Part shown: positions 1-6,688 of the stretch, piece by piece | Layout of the letters: each line of letters begins with the position of its first letter | Position numbering within the stretch: the stretch's first letter is position 1 | Assembly: GCF_003605435.1 (NCBI RefSeq) | Contig: NZ_QXQB01000002.1 | Coordinates: forward strand, 1,302,001 to 1,366,000 | Source of the DNA: Paenibacillus pinisoli | GTDB taxonomy: Bacteria; Bacillota; Bacilli; Paenibacillales; Paenibacillaceae | Direction: 5' to 3' | DNA: 64,000 nt | The notes under the pieces: generated by a model | Database searches by the model: none | What the model saw: only the letters and a program-made list of their open reading frames with translations | Told to the model about the DNA's origin: nothing | Position numbers and translations under genes: made by a program

Positions 1-287
1 ACTATGGTCCCTTCTGGAGCACCTAAATCGAAAATTACGGCCATTCTATTGCGCACATTGACGAAGCCGTCATTATTGCTCATGCCGACATAGAGATAAC
101 CATCGCCGTCATTATCATAGATTCCGTTATATTCAAGTTGACCATTTAATTGCATCGTATCGGCAGTTGCTGTATAGGTCTTTGTAACTGTGCCTCCTGC
201 TGCTTCAGCTCTTGGTGCCGCCCTCGGTGTAATTATCGTGAATAAAATAGCAAAAGTCATTAATAGAATTAGTATTCTTGATTTCAT
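1..287 (-). CDS. Secreted protein, N-terminal part only (C-terminus beyond window)
   Basis: An open frame starts at the ATG whose first base is 287, after a GGGGAGA ribosome binding site, and runs off the left edge after 95 codons. The first 29 residues form a signal peptide: basic start MKSR, a hydrophobic core, then a cleavage site after AEA. The mature part contains an acidic DNDGDGY stretch (residues 58-64), the kind of Asp/Gly loop that can bind calcium. The rest visible is Thr/Asn-rich and looks like an extracellular beta-rich domain. I do not recognise the family. A weak promoter (AGTCAA at 329-334 and ATTGTA at 304-309 as read on the plus strand, 19-bp spacer) could serve it. Confidence 0.6.
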   Translation of the reverse strand, partial: MKSRILILLMTFAILFTIITPRAAPRAEAAGGTVTKTYTATADTMQLNGQLEYNGIYDNDGDGYLYVGMSNNDGFVNVRNRMAVIFDLGAPEGTI

Positions 288-848
288 TGTTTCTCCCCAA
301 TTCATTGTAAGGTCTTCAGAACATCATAAGTCAAATCCTATTAAGTTGTAGTCCAACTAAAGTTGTACATTGCAAAATTATCTAATCCATCCACAAACCC
401 TTTCTGACTTAGAAGCCGTAGAATATGATTTCTCTCTATTCGTGTCTACTTGACTGGGATATGAGCATGCTTCACGGCCCGCTACGAACATCGGACTTCG
501 AATAGTAAACAACGTTATTCGCGAGTATCTCCTATGTCAACGGTTCGTCGCTTATGAAGCTCCCGGATAAGAGGACCAGCCGGCTTTTCATAGATTGTTG
601 GCTGGATATCATCGATCAATGATTAAATCGCATGTCGATATACGTTTATAACCCACTGAAATAGCAAAAACCCGACCTCATGCGGTCGGGTTAATGATGG
701 TGGAGGCAAACCATGGCTGTGCAAAACCACAACTTACCCTCAGGCATACGGCATCAACGCTGATTGTTATTTGCCCTGTCTAAATGTTCTACCTAAATTG
801 ACTGTGATAAAATAGATGTGTTGATTCACATTGGAGGGTTACAGATAC
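288..848. other. Intergenic region with tRNA/tmRNA-like 3' end fragment
   Basis: No convincing gene is present between the leftmost secreted-protein gene and the AraC regulator. Read on the minus strand, bases 707 to 698 spell GCCTCCACCA, which is exactly how a tmRNA or tRNA acceptor arm with encoded CCA would end, and a terminator follows six bases later (669-692). No acceptor partner or tRNA body is visible upstream, so this is at most a displaced 3' end. The remaining sequence (300-660) shows only short open stretches broken by stops. Confidence 0.4.
669..692 (-). terminator. Intrinsic terminator, minus strand
   Basis: A perfect 9-bp stem AACCCGACC / GGTCGGGTT with a 6-nt loop is followed on the minus strand by TTTTTGC. 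No intact gene ends just upstream of it on that strand, only the tmRNA-like GCCTCCACCA fragment. Confidence 0.7.
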
Positions 849-1655
849 ATGGCTGATGTAACATTTTATCGAGACGTGGCATTGCCTTTCTTGGAAGCAA
901 AACGATGTCGTAAAAGCGACTTAGCGTATCAGAAACATTTTCATGAGGAACTCTCAATCGGATTAATAGATGAAGGTGAAACGCAGGCGTGGTGCGAAGG
1001 CTTGTTATGGCGTGTAGAATCGGGAAGAATGATCAACTTTCCGCCGCACATGCTCCATGCTTGTCAGCCTGCTGCGAATGCCAATTGGAAATACAACATG
1101 TTGTTCATTAAACCGGAATGGTTAGAACAAATTGAATTGCCTCATATCCACAGGCTTCAAATTCCTTTTCTACTAGAGGACGGGAAGAACAAAGCTTGCA
1201 GTCAGCTATTCAATCAAACTATGGAATCCCTTACCCGTAATGAATCTTCCCTGGAGATTGAAACTTCGTTAATCGAACTCGTGCACATGCTCATAATTAA
1301 GCATGATTCCGACCTTGTGCATGAACCGTATGGCGCGTTGGAGCAGAAGTACGTCAAGCGAGTTATGGAATATATTCATGCACATTTCAAGGATCGGATC
1401 ACGCTTGAAAAGTTGGAGCAAGAGACCGGCGCCAGCCGTTATCATCTCATACGATTATTTAAGAAAAGCACGCATTTGCCTCCCCATGCGTATCAGAATC
1501 TGCTACGCATCAATTATGCCAAGATTGAACTGAAAAAACGACGGCCCATTGCCCAAATAGCCGTTGACACCGGCTTCTATGATCAAAGTCATTTTACGAA
1601 AGTTTTTGCCAAAATAGTAGGCGCGACACCTCAAACTTACGCGATATCCATATAG
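849..1655 (+). CDS. AraC family transcriptional regulator
   Basis: 268 aa, probably a ligand-responsive DNA-binding protein. The N-terminal half has the cupin-like AraC ligand fold (HFHEELSIGLIDEG, then FPPHMLHACQP); the last 100 residues carry the two helix-turn-helix motifs of the AraC/XylS family (ITLEKLEQETGASRYHLIRL and the second helix pair ending in FYDQSHFTKVFAK). The ATG at 849 is chosen over an in-frame TTG at 831 because GGAGGG at 833-838 sits 10 nt before it. The next gene on the same strand, a proline-dehydrogenase-like protein 78 nt downstream, is the most likely target. The ligand cannot be read from sequence. Confidence 0.9.
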   Translation: MADVTFYRDVALPFLEAKRCRKSDLAYQKHFHEELSIGLIDEGETQAWCEGLLWRVESGRMINFPPHMLHACQPAANANWKYNMLFIKPEWLEQIELPHIHRLQIPFLLEDGKNKACSQLFNQTMESLTRNESSLEIETSLIELVHMLIIKHDSDLVHEPYGALEQKYVKRVMEYIHAHFKDRITLEKLEQETGASRYHLIRLFKKSTHLPPHAYQNLLRINYAKIELKKRRPIAQIAVDTGFYDQSHFTKVFAKIVGATPQTYAISI

Positions 1656-1733
1656 AATAGAGCAATTTTATACAATACTCTTCTGCTGTCTCGATTGTAC
1701 ACTGAGATGAGAGGATAAGAGGAGGACTACTAT

Positions 1734-2705
1734 ATGGTGACAAAAGATGATTTAGAAAAGCAATTTACAGAAACCATGAAATCCATTGCCCGGCGAGTAG
1801 ATTTAAAGGCTTATGTCGAGCAGACGCCGTCCATCTACCATATGCTGCAACGCGCTGCGGCAAAGTATGTGACGGGCGATGATCGAGCAGCCGGTCTTCA
1901 AGCTGGGCGGATGCTGATTAATAAGGGTTATGCGGTTTCCTTAGAATACATTGGAGAAAATGCGACAGATCTCCAGTCTTGCGAAGCGGCGGCACTGGAA
2001 ATGAAGCAGCTCATTCAGAATCTGAATGAGCGCGGAATAGCGGCTCGCGTATCGTTTGACCTTTCCCACATCGGACTAACGGTAGACGACGCATTGGCAT
2101 TCAAACAGTTGGCAGCCTTGGCGGAACAGACCCAGCGGACTGGTATCGAATTATATATAAGTATGGAGGAATCCGCCAAGGCGGATGCGATCCTTGCGAT
2201 CTATGAGCGTGCGGCAGCCATCTATCCGAATATCGGCATCACATTGCAGGCGCAGCTACACCGCACAACTCAGTACATGAATGACTTACAGGCTAGTCCT
2301 AGACGATTACGCCTTGTGAAGGGAGCATATCAAGAGCCGGAACAACTGGCTATTTCACGTTCAGACGCTCTAAATGAGCGCTATTTACATCTCTTGGAGC
2401 AATCCATCGATAAGGGGCACCGCGTATCCATAGCTACCCATGATGAGCGCATCGTAAATGAGGTGATCAATCGGGGATGGGCCCAGAAGCCGGAGGTAGA
2501 ATTCGAAATGTTATATGGGATTCGGCCGGATTTGAGCAGCAAGCTCAAAAAAGCAGGCTATCCCGTTCGCATCTATCTAACCTATGGCCATGAGTGGTAT
2601 TTGTATTTATGCCACAGAATCGCCGAGTATCCTCCAAATTTATATCAAGCAGTTATAGACATCACGTCTGATAAACCGGTTGATTCTGTCATAGATTATT
2701 TGTAG
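1734..2705 (+). CDS. Proline dehydrogenase family protein
   Basis: 323 aa, the usual length of monofunctional FAD-dependent proline dehydrogenases (proline to pyrroline-5-carboxylate, electrons to quinones). Family motifs are in order: RLVKGAY (193-199), ATHD (234-237), EFEMLYGIR (256-264) and a C-terminal YGHEWYLYLCHRIAE block. In characterised enzymes that last block carries a pair of arginines (RR) gripping the substrate carboxylate; here the pair reads His294-Arg295. This may mean a different substrate or altered affinity, so I do not name it putB. AGGAGG at 1720-1725 precedes the ATG. No pyrroline-5-carboxylate dehydrogenase gene is nearby. The AraC regulator upstream probably controls it. 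Confidence 0.8.
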   Translation: MVTKDDLEKQFTETMKSIARRVDLKAYVEQTPSIYHMLQRAAAKYVTGDDRAAGLQAGRMLINKGYAVSLEYIGENATDLQSCEAAALEMKQLIQNLNERGIAARVSFDLSHIGLTVDDALAFKQLAALAEQTQRTGIELYISMEESAKADAILAIYERAAAIYPNIGITLQAQLHRTTQYMNDLQASPRRLRLVKGAYQEPEQLAISRSDALNERYLHLLEQSIDKGHRVSIATHDERIVNEVINRGWAQKPEVEFEMLYGIRPDLSSKLKKAGYPVRIYLTYGHEWYLYLCHRIAEYPPNLYQAVIDITSDKPVDSVIDYL

Positions 2706-2970
2706 CGCTAATCCTAAGCCTATTTGTCGCATAAGCAAAAATCCATAACCTCAGAATCTCAATCTTAACTGCTAACGAAGGTCAACTCGTCGACGACAAC
2801 CATAGCCAATGCCGCGCTCGTACGCGAAGCAGCTCTTCGAAGCATCATTCGCTCCCTCTGCGCGGACTGAACCCGGATTCGCCCCCTCTGGCTTCTCCAT
2901 ATATACAAAAAAAATTATTAACATGATCAGCCTACGTATTACAAGTGCGTTGAAAGTAGGTATTGCAATA

Positions 2971-3013
2971 AAAAAGCGAGCACTCCCTTACTCTACAAGG
3001 GAGCTCGCTTTTT
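2971..3013. terminator. Bidirectional terminator between convergent genes
   Basis: The long stem AAAAAGCGAGC-ACTCCCT / AGGGAG-CTCGCTTTTT has T-runs on both strands. It ends the proline-dehydrogenase gene (plus) and the anti-sigma gene (minus). The rest of 2706-2970 shows no gene I can support. Confidence 0.85.
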
Positions 3014-3018
3014 AATTT

Positions 3019-3978
3019 TTATTTAACCGGTATCTGCACAGTTTCACCAGTTTTCTTTAGGATAAGTTGCAGGGATTGAAGATCTTCCGGTAGGGCCTCG
3101 TACTCCATTGAAAAAGCTCCGGTCGTCCACTGCCATGATTTGCCGGTCATATATACCGAATCTCCATTAGCGATCAGTTCTATTCCCTTCAGTACTGCTT
3201 GTTTCAGCTGATCATTTTCCAAATCAAGAGTGCCTTTAATTATAGTCATTGTTGGCGTTGCGGTGATCGTGCCGATGGTTATCGTTTGGTCATTTAAGGT
3301 AACATTTACGGATTGTTTGATCTTGGTAGGCAGCGCTTCATCCGGTCGGTAAGGGAATGTAACTTGTCCTACCCGTCGTTGATCACTTTCCGGCAGCTTA
3401 TACCAATACGAAAGCGTTAATTTCTTGGCAAGCGGGCTAACCGCATTGAAAGCCACGTATCCTTTGGTCTCGGTAACCCCACCGGTTGGCCCAGTTGTTG
3501 CTCCACTTAGTATAAAATCGGAATCCGTTTGAAAGCCAGTAATCCCAATAGGATCAAAACCATCGTAACTCCGAAGTCCATTCGGGTTGCTCAAAGTATA
3601 GTACAAGATAAACTGATTTTCATCCGACATAAGGCCGTTGATGGTAAGCATAGTACCGTCTACAAGCTGGAACCGCTCGTTAAGAGCCTGTCCCTTCCCC
3701 TGTTTGTCTAGCTCACTAAGAGTGTTGTATACGGCTTTCTCAAAGCCGAGCAACATCTTGCCGTAATAGGCTAACACATGGTATTGGTTGCCCGCAACTA
3801 GCATAAACGCGAGGATAGCTGCCGCGATTGCCCAACTTCTTATCACATTCCATTTCGTTTTTCTTCTAGGGATTGCGGTGTTTAACGCCTTTATTAATCT
3901 TGCTTCCAGCTCTTCAGGGACAGAAAGTTCACTTAAGCGCACTCTCTCTTCCAACAACCGATCTTCAATGTTGTTCAT
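3019..3978 (-). CDS. DUF4179-type anti-sigma factor (membrane protein)
   Basis: 319 aa with the layout of ECF-associated DUF4179 proteins: a short cytoplasmic head (1-45), one membrane segment (about 47-66, SWAIAAAILAFMLVAG), and a long extracellular beta-rich part with conserved NGLMSDENQFILYYTLSNP and a C-terminal Ig-like domain. Such proteins are generally taken to hold the partner sigma factor at the membrane until an envelope signal arrives. Its start overlaps the end of the sigma gene by 14 nt, which implies translational coupling. The signal sensed is unknown. A second, longer member is at 54142-55635. Confidence 0.8.
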   Translation of the reverse strand: MNNIEDRLLEERVRLSELSVPEELEARLIKALNTAIPRRKTKWNVIRSWAIAAAILAFMLVAGNQYHVLAYYGKMLLGFEKAVYNTLSELDKQGKGQALNERFQLVDGTMLTINGLMSDENQFILYYTLSNPNGLRSYDGFDPIGITGFQTDSDFILSGATTGPTGGVTETKGYVAFNAVSPLAKKLTLSYWYKLPESDQRRVGQVTFPYRPDEALPTKIKQSVNVTLNDQTITIGTITATPTMTIIKGTLDLENDQLKQAVLKGIELIANGDSVYMTGKSWQWTTGAFSMEYEALPEDLQSLQLILKKTGETVQIPVK

Positions 3979-4513
3979 CTGTATTCCTCCCGTATAACGC
4001 TCTCAGCTTCTGAAGCCCTTGATAAATTCTTGATTTGACCGTTCCCGTCGAAACGCGGGTCATCGCAGCAATCGAACCATAATCCAGATCATGATAATAT
4101 TTGAGTTGAATGGCTTCGCGTTGGTCAGTGTTCAGATGGGTTAGTAACGCTTGCAGATCCATCTGCTCTTCCACTTGCCGGTACACGGATATTCCGGTAG
4201 AGCCGATGTGCCCATTATTCACATCTGGCTTGTCTCCTAATGGAATTACCCTATTGTTTCTTTTCAACAAGCGTTTGCATTGATTGACCAGAATGGTCTT
4301 GCTCCAGGAGTAAAAGGACTCTTCTTTCTTCAATTGGCCGATCCGCTCATAAAGCTTCACGATCATTTCCTCTAAGACATCCATGGCATCCGCTTCATTC
4401 CTCATGTAGGAATAAGCTAGCCGATAATATGCTTCTTTTTCTGCTAATATCAATTGAAGTAAGGCTTCCTTGTCCCCCTTTTGGGCTTTCTTAACTGCAT
4501 TAACTACATCCAT
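3965..4513 (-). CDS. ECF-type RNA polymerase sigma factor
   Basis: 182 aa from the ATG at 4513. The start is preferred over longer in-frame options because GAGGTG lies 6-10 nt upstream. Region 2 is seen as YYRLAYSYMRNEADAMDVLEEM with the -10 recognition helix after it; region 4 as LLTHLNTDQREAIQLKYY and a helix-turn-helix ending TGTVKSRIYQGLQKLR. The pattern is closest to SigV/SigX-like Bacillus factors. It is cotranscribed and overlapping with its putative anti-sigma gene. ECF pairs normally autoregulate from their own promoter; I could not identify that promoter with confidence in 4514-4750. Confidence 0.88.
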   Translation of the reverse strand: MDVVNAVKKAQKGDKEALLQLILAEKEAYYRLAYSYMRNEADAMDVLEEMIVKLYERIGQLKKEESFYSWSKTILVNQCKRLLKRNNRVIPLGDKPDVNNGHIGSTGISVYRQVEEQMDLQALLTHLNTDQREAIQLKYYHDLDYGSIAAMTRVSTGTVKSRIYQGLQKLRALYGRNTDEQH

Positions 4514-4749
4514 GTCTTCACCTCTATTACTAAGAGTCTCGAGCAACTCAAAAGGTTCACCTCGCTGCAAAAAAATAAAAAACGGACTTCTAATTCCCAC
4601 ACCAAGGTTTGAGATAATCAAAATGACCTTATGTTAGACGAAGGTGTGAAGCGTTAGGGGCTTCAACTCAAAAGGAACTAATGCAAACATCGTTATTGTT
4701 AAAGAAGATGGGAAGCGGAGAATAACGGAGTTAAAAACAGGATAAATAA

Positions 4750-4784
4750 AAAGAGCTATCTTATAACATCTAAGATAGCTCTTT
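4750..4784 (-). terminator. Terminator downstream of ssrA
   Basis: A perfect 14-bp stem (AAAGAGCTATCTTA / its complement, 7-nt loop) is followed on the minus strand by TTTTTATTTA. It lies about 70 nt beyond the tmRNA 3' end and before the sigma-factor gene, separating the two units. Confidence 0.85.
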
Positions 4785-4816
4785 TCATCTTTCAAGCCAG
4801 AGAGTCCGCCCTTGCA

Positions 4817-4858
4817 TCCACTTAACGACAGAATGAAAATATTCTGTATTTAAGTGGA
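4817..4858. repeat. Nested inverted repeat at the 3' end of ssrA
   Basis: Outer arms TCCACTTAA (4817-4825) and TTAAGTGGA (4850-4858) are perfect; inside them ACAGAAT (4828-4834) and ATTCTGT (4841-4847) form a second perfect stem. The right outer arm includes the last bases of mature tmRNA. It could be a processing signal for the pre-tmRNA tail or a recombination core site, since ssrA 3' ends are frequent integration sites. Confidence 0.6.
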
Positions 4859-5217
4859 GGCGAGGGGATTTGAACCCCTGTCCGAAGATCACGCCACGCG
4901 GCTTTCTACGGGTGTAGCTGCAGTTTTGATGTCACCTAAGGAGGCCCCCTGCAACGCGGTACTCTTTAGGTCAGCCTGATTATCTTCTTCAGCACACCCC
5001 AGGCGGAGATGTGACAGCGTATCCCACTAAAGTTGGGCCCTCATCCCGGTACATGGGCGATACAGAGCGAGAGCACGTGAGCAGGTTATTAAGCTGCTAC
5101 AGCGTAGTTTGTTTGTTGTTTGCCATTTAATTGGCTTTAGCGTTGATGAAGCAGACGACTCCCTGCTACCCGCTGGCTCGCGCTCGTCCAATCCCCGTCG
5201 AATCCATAAACGCCCCC
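4855..5217 (-). ncRNA. ssrA: Transfer-messenger RNA (tmRNA)
   Basis: About 363 nt, read on the minus strand. The 5' end GGGGGCGTTTATGGATTCGA and the 3' T-arm GGTTCAAATCCCC with CGCCTCC-A form the tRNA-like acceptor (7 bp with one G-U). The CCA is not encoded: the discriminator A is followed by CTT, so CCA must be added. The tag reading frame at 5086-5124 gives GKQQTNYAVAA followed by two UAA stops, so the full tag is A-GKQQTNYAVAA, with the usual hydrophobic AVAA degradation end. Together with SmpB, encoded just upstream, it rescues ribosomes stalled on broken mRNA. Confidence 0.95.
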
Positions 5218-5468
5218 GAATAATGGGCATAAACGCTGCTTATGCTCTTGCCGAGCATCAACGTCTAGCTTAACGGGACCTCTGGACCTAAGGCGATGCA
5301 CTGGACTGCACAAGTCAAGTCATGTACATCTGAATCCGGCTGAGCTCGATTGCTCTCATACCGACTGGCAACCCACCGTTGCCGTATACCTAGTATACCA
5401 CGAACATCCTGCATTTGCCCGAGATTGTTGCTGGCAGCGTTGGCCGTTCCATCCATGGGAAGAACGGG

Positions 5469-5951
5469 CTATCTAGCCACCTTCTGCTTCTCCCGAAGCG
5501 CGCGCTGGATATCGCGCTGCGCATCCCGCTTGGCTGCGGTATCGCGCTTGTCGTATTGCTTCTTGCCTTTGCCCAGCCCGATCAGCAGCTTGGCGTAGCC
5601 GTTGCGCACGTAGATCTTCAGCGGCACGATGGCGTAGCCTTCCTGCTTCGACAATCCCAGCAGCTTGTGAATCTGCGCCTTATGCATCAGCAGCTTCCTC
5701 GCACGCGTCGGATCTGTCGGGTTGTGAATGTTGCCCTGTTCGAATGGGCTGATATGCATGTTGTGAATGAAGATCTCGCCATTGCGAATCGTCGCGAACG
5801 CATCGCTTATATTCGCCCTGCCATTGCGCAGCGACTTAATCTCCGTCCCCATCAGGACCATGCCCGCCTCGAAGGTCTCCTCAATGAAATAGTCATGGGA
5901 GGCCTTCTTGTTCTGGGCGAGCTGCTTGCCGTCATTCTTCTTGGCGCCCAT
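5469..5951 (-). CDS. smpB: SsrA-binding protein SmpB
   Basis: 160 aa, full family length. SmpB binds tmRNA and delivers it to stalled ribosomes in trans-translation. Signature segments are [24 protein letters not shown] near the N-terminus (shown here only as a family pattern), [13 protein letters not shown] in the middle, and a basic C-terminal tail ([18 protein letters not shown] onward) that enters the mRNA channel. It sits 251 nt upstream of ssrA on the same strand, the common Bacillales order. The intervening DNA shows no other gene. Confidence 0.96.
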   Translation of the reverse strand: MGAKKNDGKQLAQNKKASHDYFIEETFEAGMVLMGTEIKSLRNGRANISDAFATIRNGEIFIHNMHISPFEQGNIHNPTDPTRARKLLMHKAQIHKLLGLSKQEGYAIVPLKIYVRNGYAKLLIGLGKGKKQYDKRDTAAKRDAQRDIQRALREKQKVAR

Positions 5952-6121
5952 GCTAATTCACCTCGTTTCTTCTTCAAGACCAGCGTCTCTGTTGGTTCAT
6001 TGTAGCAACTTTAGATGCCAAAATCAACAGCCGCAAAGGGTACTCTTTCCTTTAAACCGATCTTCACCTGTTGAATCGATATCGAACGTTTCGAAGCGCT
6101 TATGGCATCTCCCGCTTAAGC

Positions 6122-6154
6122 AAAAGACCGCCCGACACGTGGTCGAAGCGGTCT
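6122..6154 (-). terminator. Terminator of the cold-shock gene
   Basis: Stem AGACCGC-TTCGAC / GTCGGGCGGTCT with a CACGT loop, followed on the minus strand by TTTTGCTT, just after the csp stop codon. Confidence 0.75.
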
Positions 6155-6170
6155 CTCCGAAATTAAGCTA

Positions 6171-6371
6171 TTACAGCTTAACTACGTTTTCAGCTTGTGG
6201 TCCGCGGTTGCCTTGAACAACGTTGAACTCAACGCGTTGGCCTTCTTCAAGAGTTTTGAAGCCTTCGCCAACGATTGCGGAGAAGTGTACGAATACGTCG
6301 TTTCCGCCTTCAACTTCGATGAAGCCGAAACCTTTCTCAGCGTTGAACCATTTAACTGTACCTTGTTGCAT
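6171..6371 (-). CDS. cspB: Cold-shock protein, CspA/CspB family
   Basis: 66 aa, a single cold-shock domain. The two RNA-binding motifs are intact: KGFGFIEV (RNP1) and DVFVHFSAI (RNP2), with the typical [14 protein letters not shown] start and PQAENV end. Such proteins bind single-stranded RNA and melt structure, and several act as transcription antiterminators. GGAGGTAATTCCAC precedes the ATG. The gene has its own promoter about 145 nt upstream and a leader that contains a terminator-like hairpin (see the separate entry), which suggests autoregulation through the leader (inference). Confidence 0.95.
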   Translation of the reverse strand: MQQGTVKWFNAEKGFGFIEVEGGNDVFVHFSAIVGEGFKTLEEGQRVEFNVVQGNRGPQAENVVKL

Positions 6372-6430
6372 GTGGAATTACCTCCAAAAAATTAAATTAA
6401 TATGCGCCTATTTGTTCTTTAAACAAAAAA

Positions 6431-6485
6431 TTCACACATTGAAAAGGGTTTCATGACTCTAATGACACCCTTTTCAATATGTGAA
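6431..6485 (-). promoter_or_regulatory. Terminator-like hairpin in the csp leader
   Basis: Arms TTCACACATTGAAAAGGGT (6431-6449) and its near-perfect complement (6467-6485) give a 19-bp stem with one mismatch and a 17-nt loop. On the minus strand TTTTTT follows directly, so it has the form of an intrinsic terminator. It lies between the csp promoter (6514-6542) and the csp ribosome binding site, inside the expected 5' UTR, where it would act as an attenuator. It could instead be the delayed terminator of rnr, whose stop is about 200 nt upstream. Confidence 0.65.
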
Positions 6486-6513
6486 TTCAGGTTCATCTCA
6501 TCCGATTGCCTTG

Positions 6514-6542
6514 AGTATACTATCCTTGCCGCCAAAAAGCAA
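6514..6542 (-). promoter_or_regulatory. SigA-type promoter of the csp gene
   Basis: On the minus strand: -35 TTGCTT (6542-6537), 17-bp spacer, -10 TATACT (6519-6514). Transcription would start near 6507, giving a leader of about 135 nt. Confidence 0.65.
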
Positions 6543-6632
6543 GCGACAAGCTTAAATATATTTTCCCATTATGTCCAGTTGGGAGCACTTTCATTCCTGG
6601 ACAATGTAAGCGCATGCTTTGAATGGGCTTAT

Positions 6633-6669
6633 GGGATTAGAGCAGTTTTACTGTAAACTGTCTAATCCC
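6633..6669. repeat. Long hairpin just after rnr
   Basis: GGGATTAGA and TCTAATCCC flank an inner CAGTTT / AAACTG stem, giving about 15 bp with one bulge. No T-run follows on either strand, so it looks like an mRNA 3'-end stabiliser or a weak terminator for rnr. Confidence 0.55.
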
Positions 6670-6688
6670 AGCCCTGACAATCCTTGGG

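Noticed and set aside
698..848. A complete tRNA gene
   Set aside because: Only the acceptor-like GCCTCCACCA end is present; no D, anticodon or T arm can be folded.
2809..3015. Small plus-strand open frame before the bidirectional terminator
   Set aside because: No ribosome binding site, and its end is the terminator stem itself.
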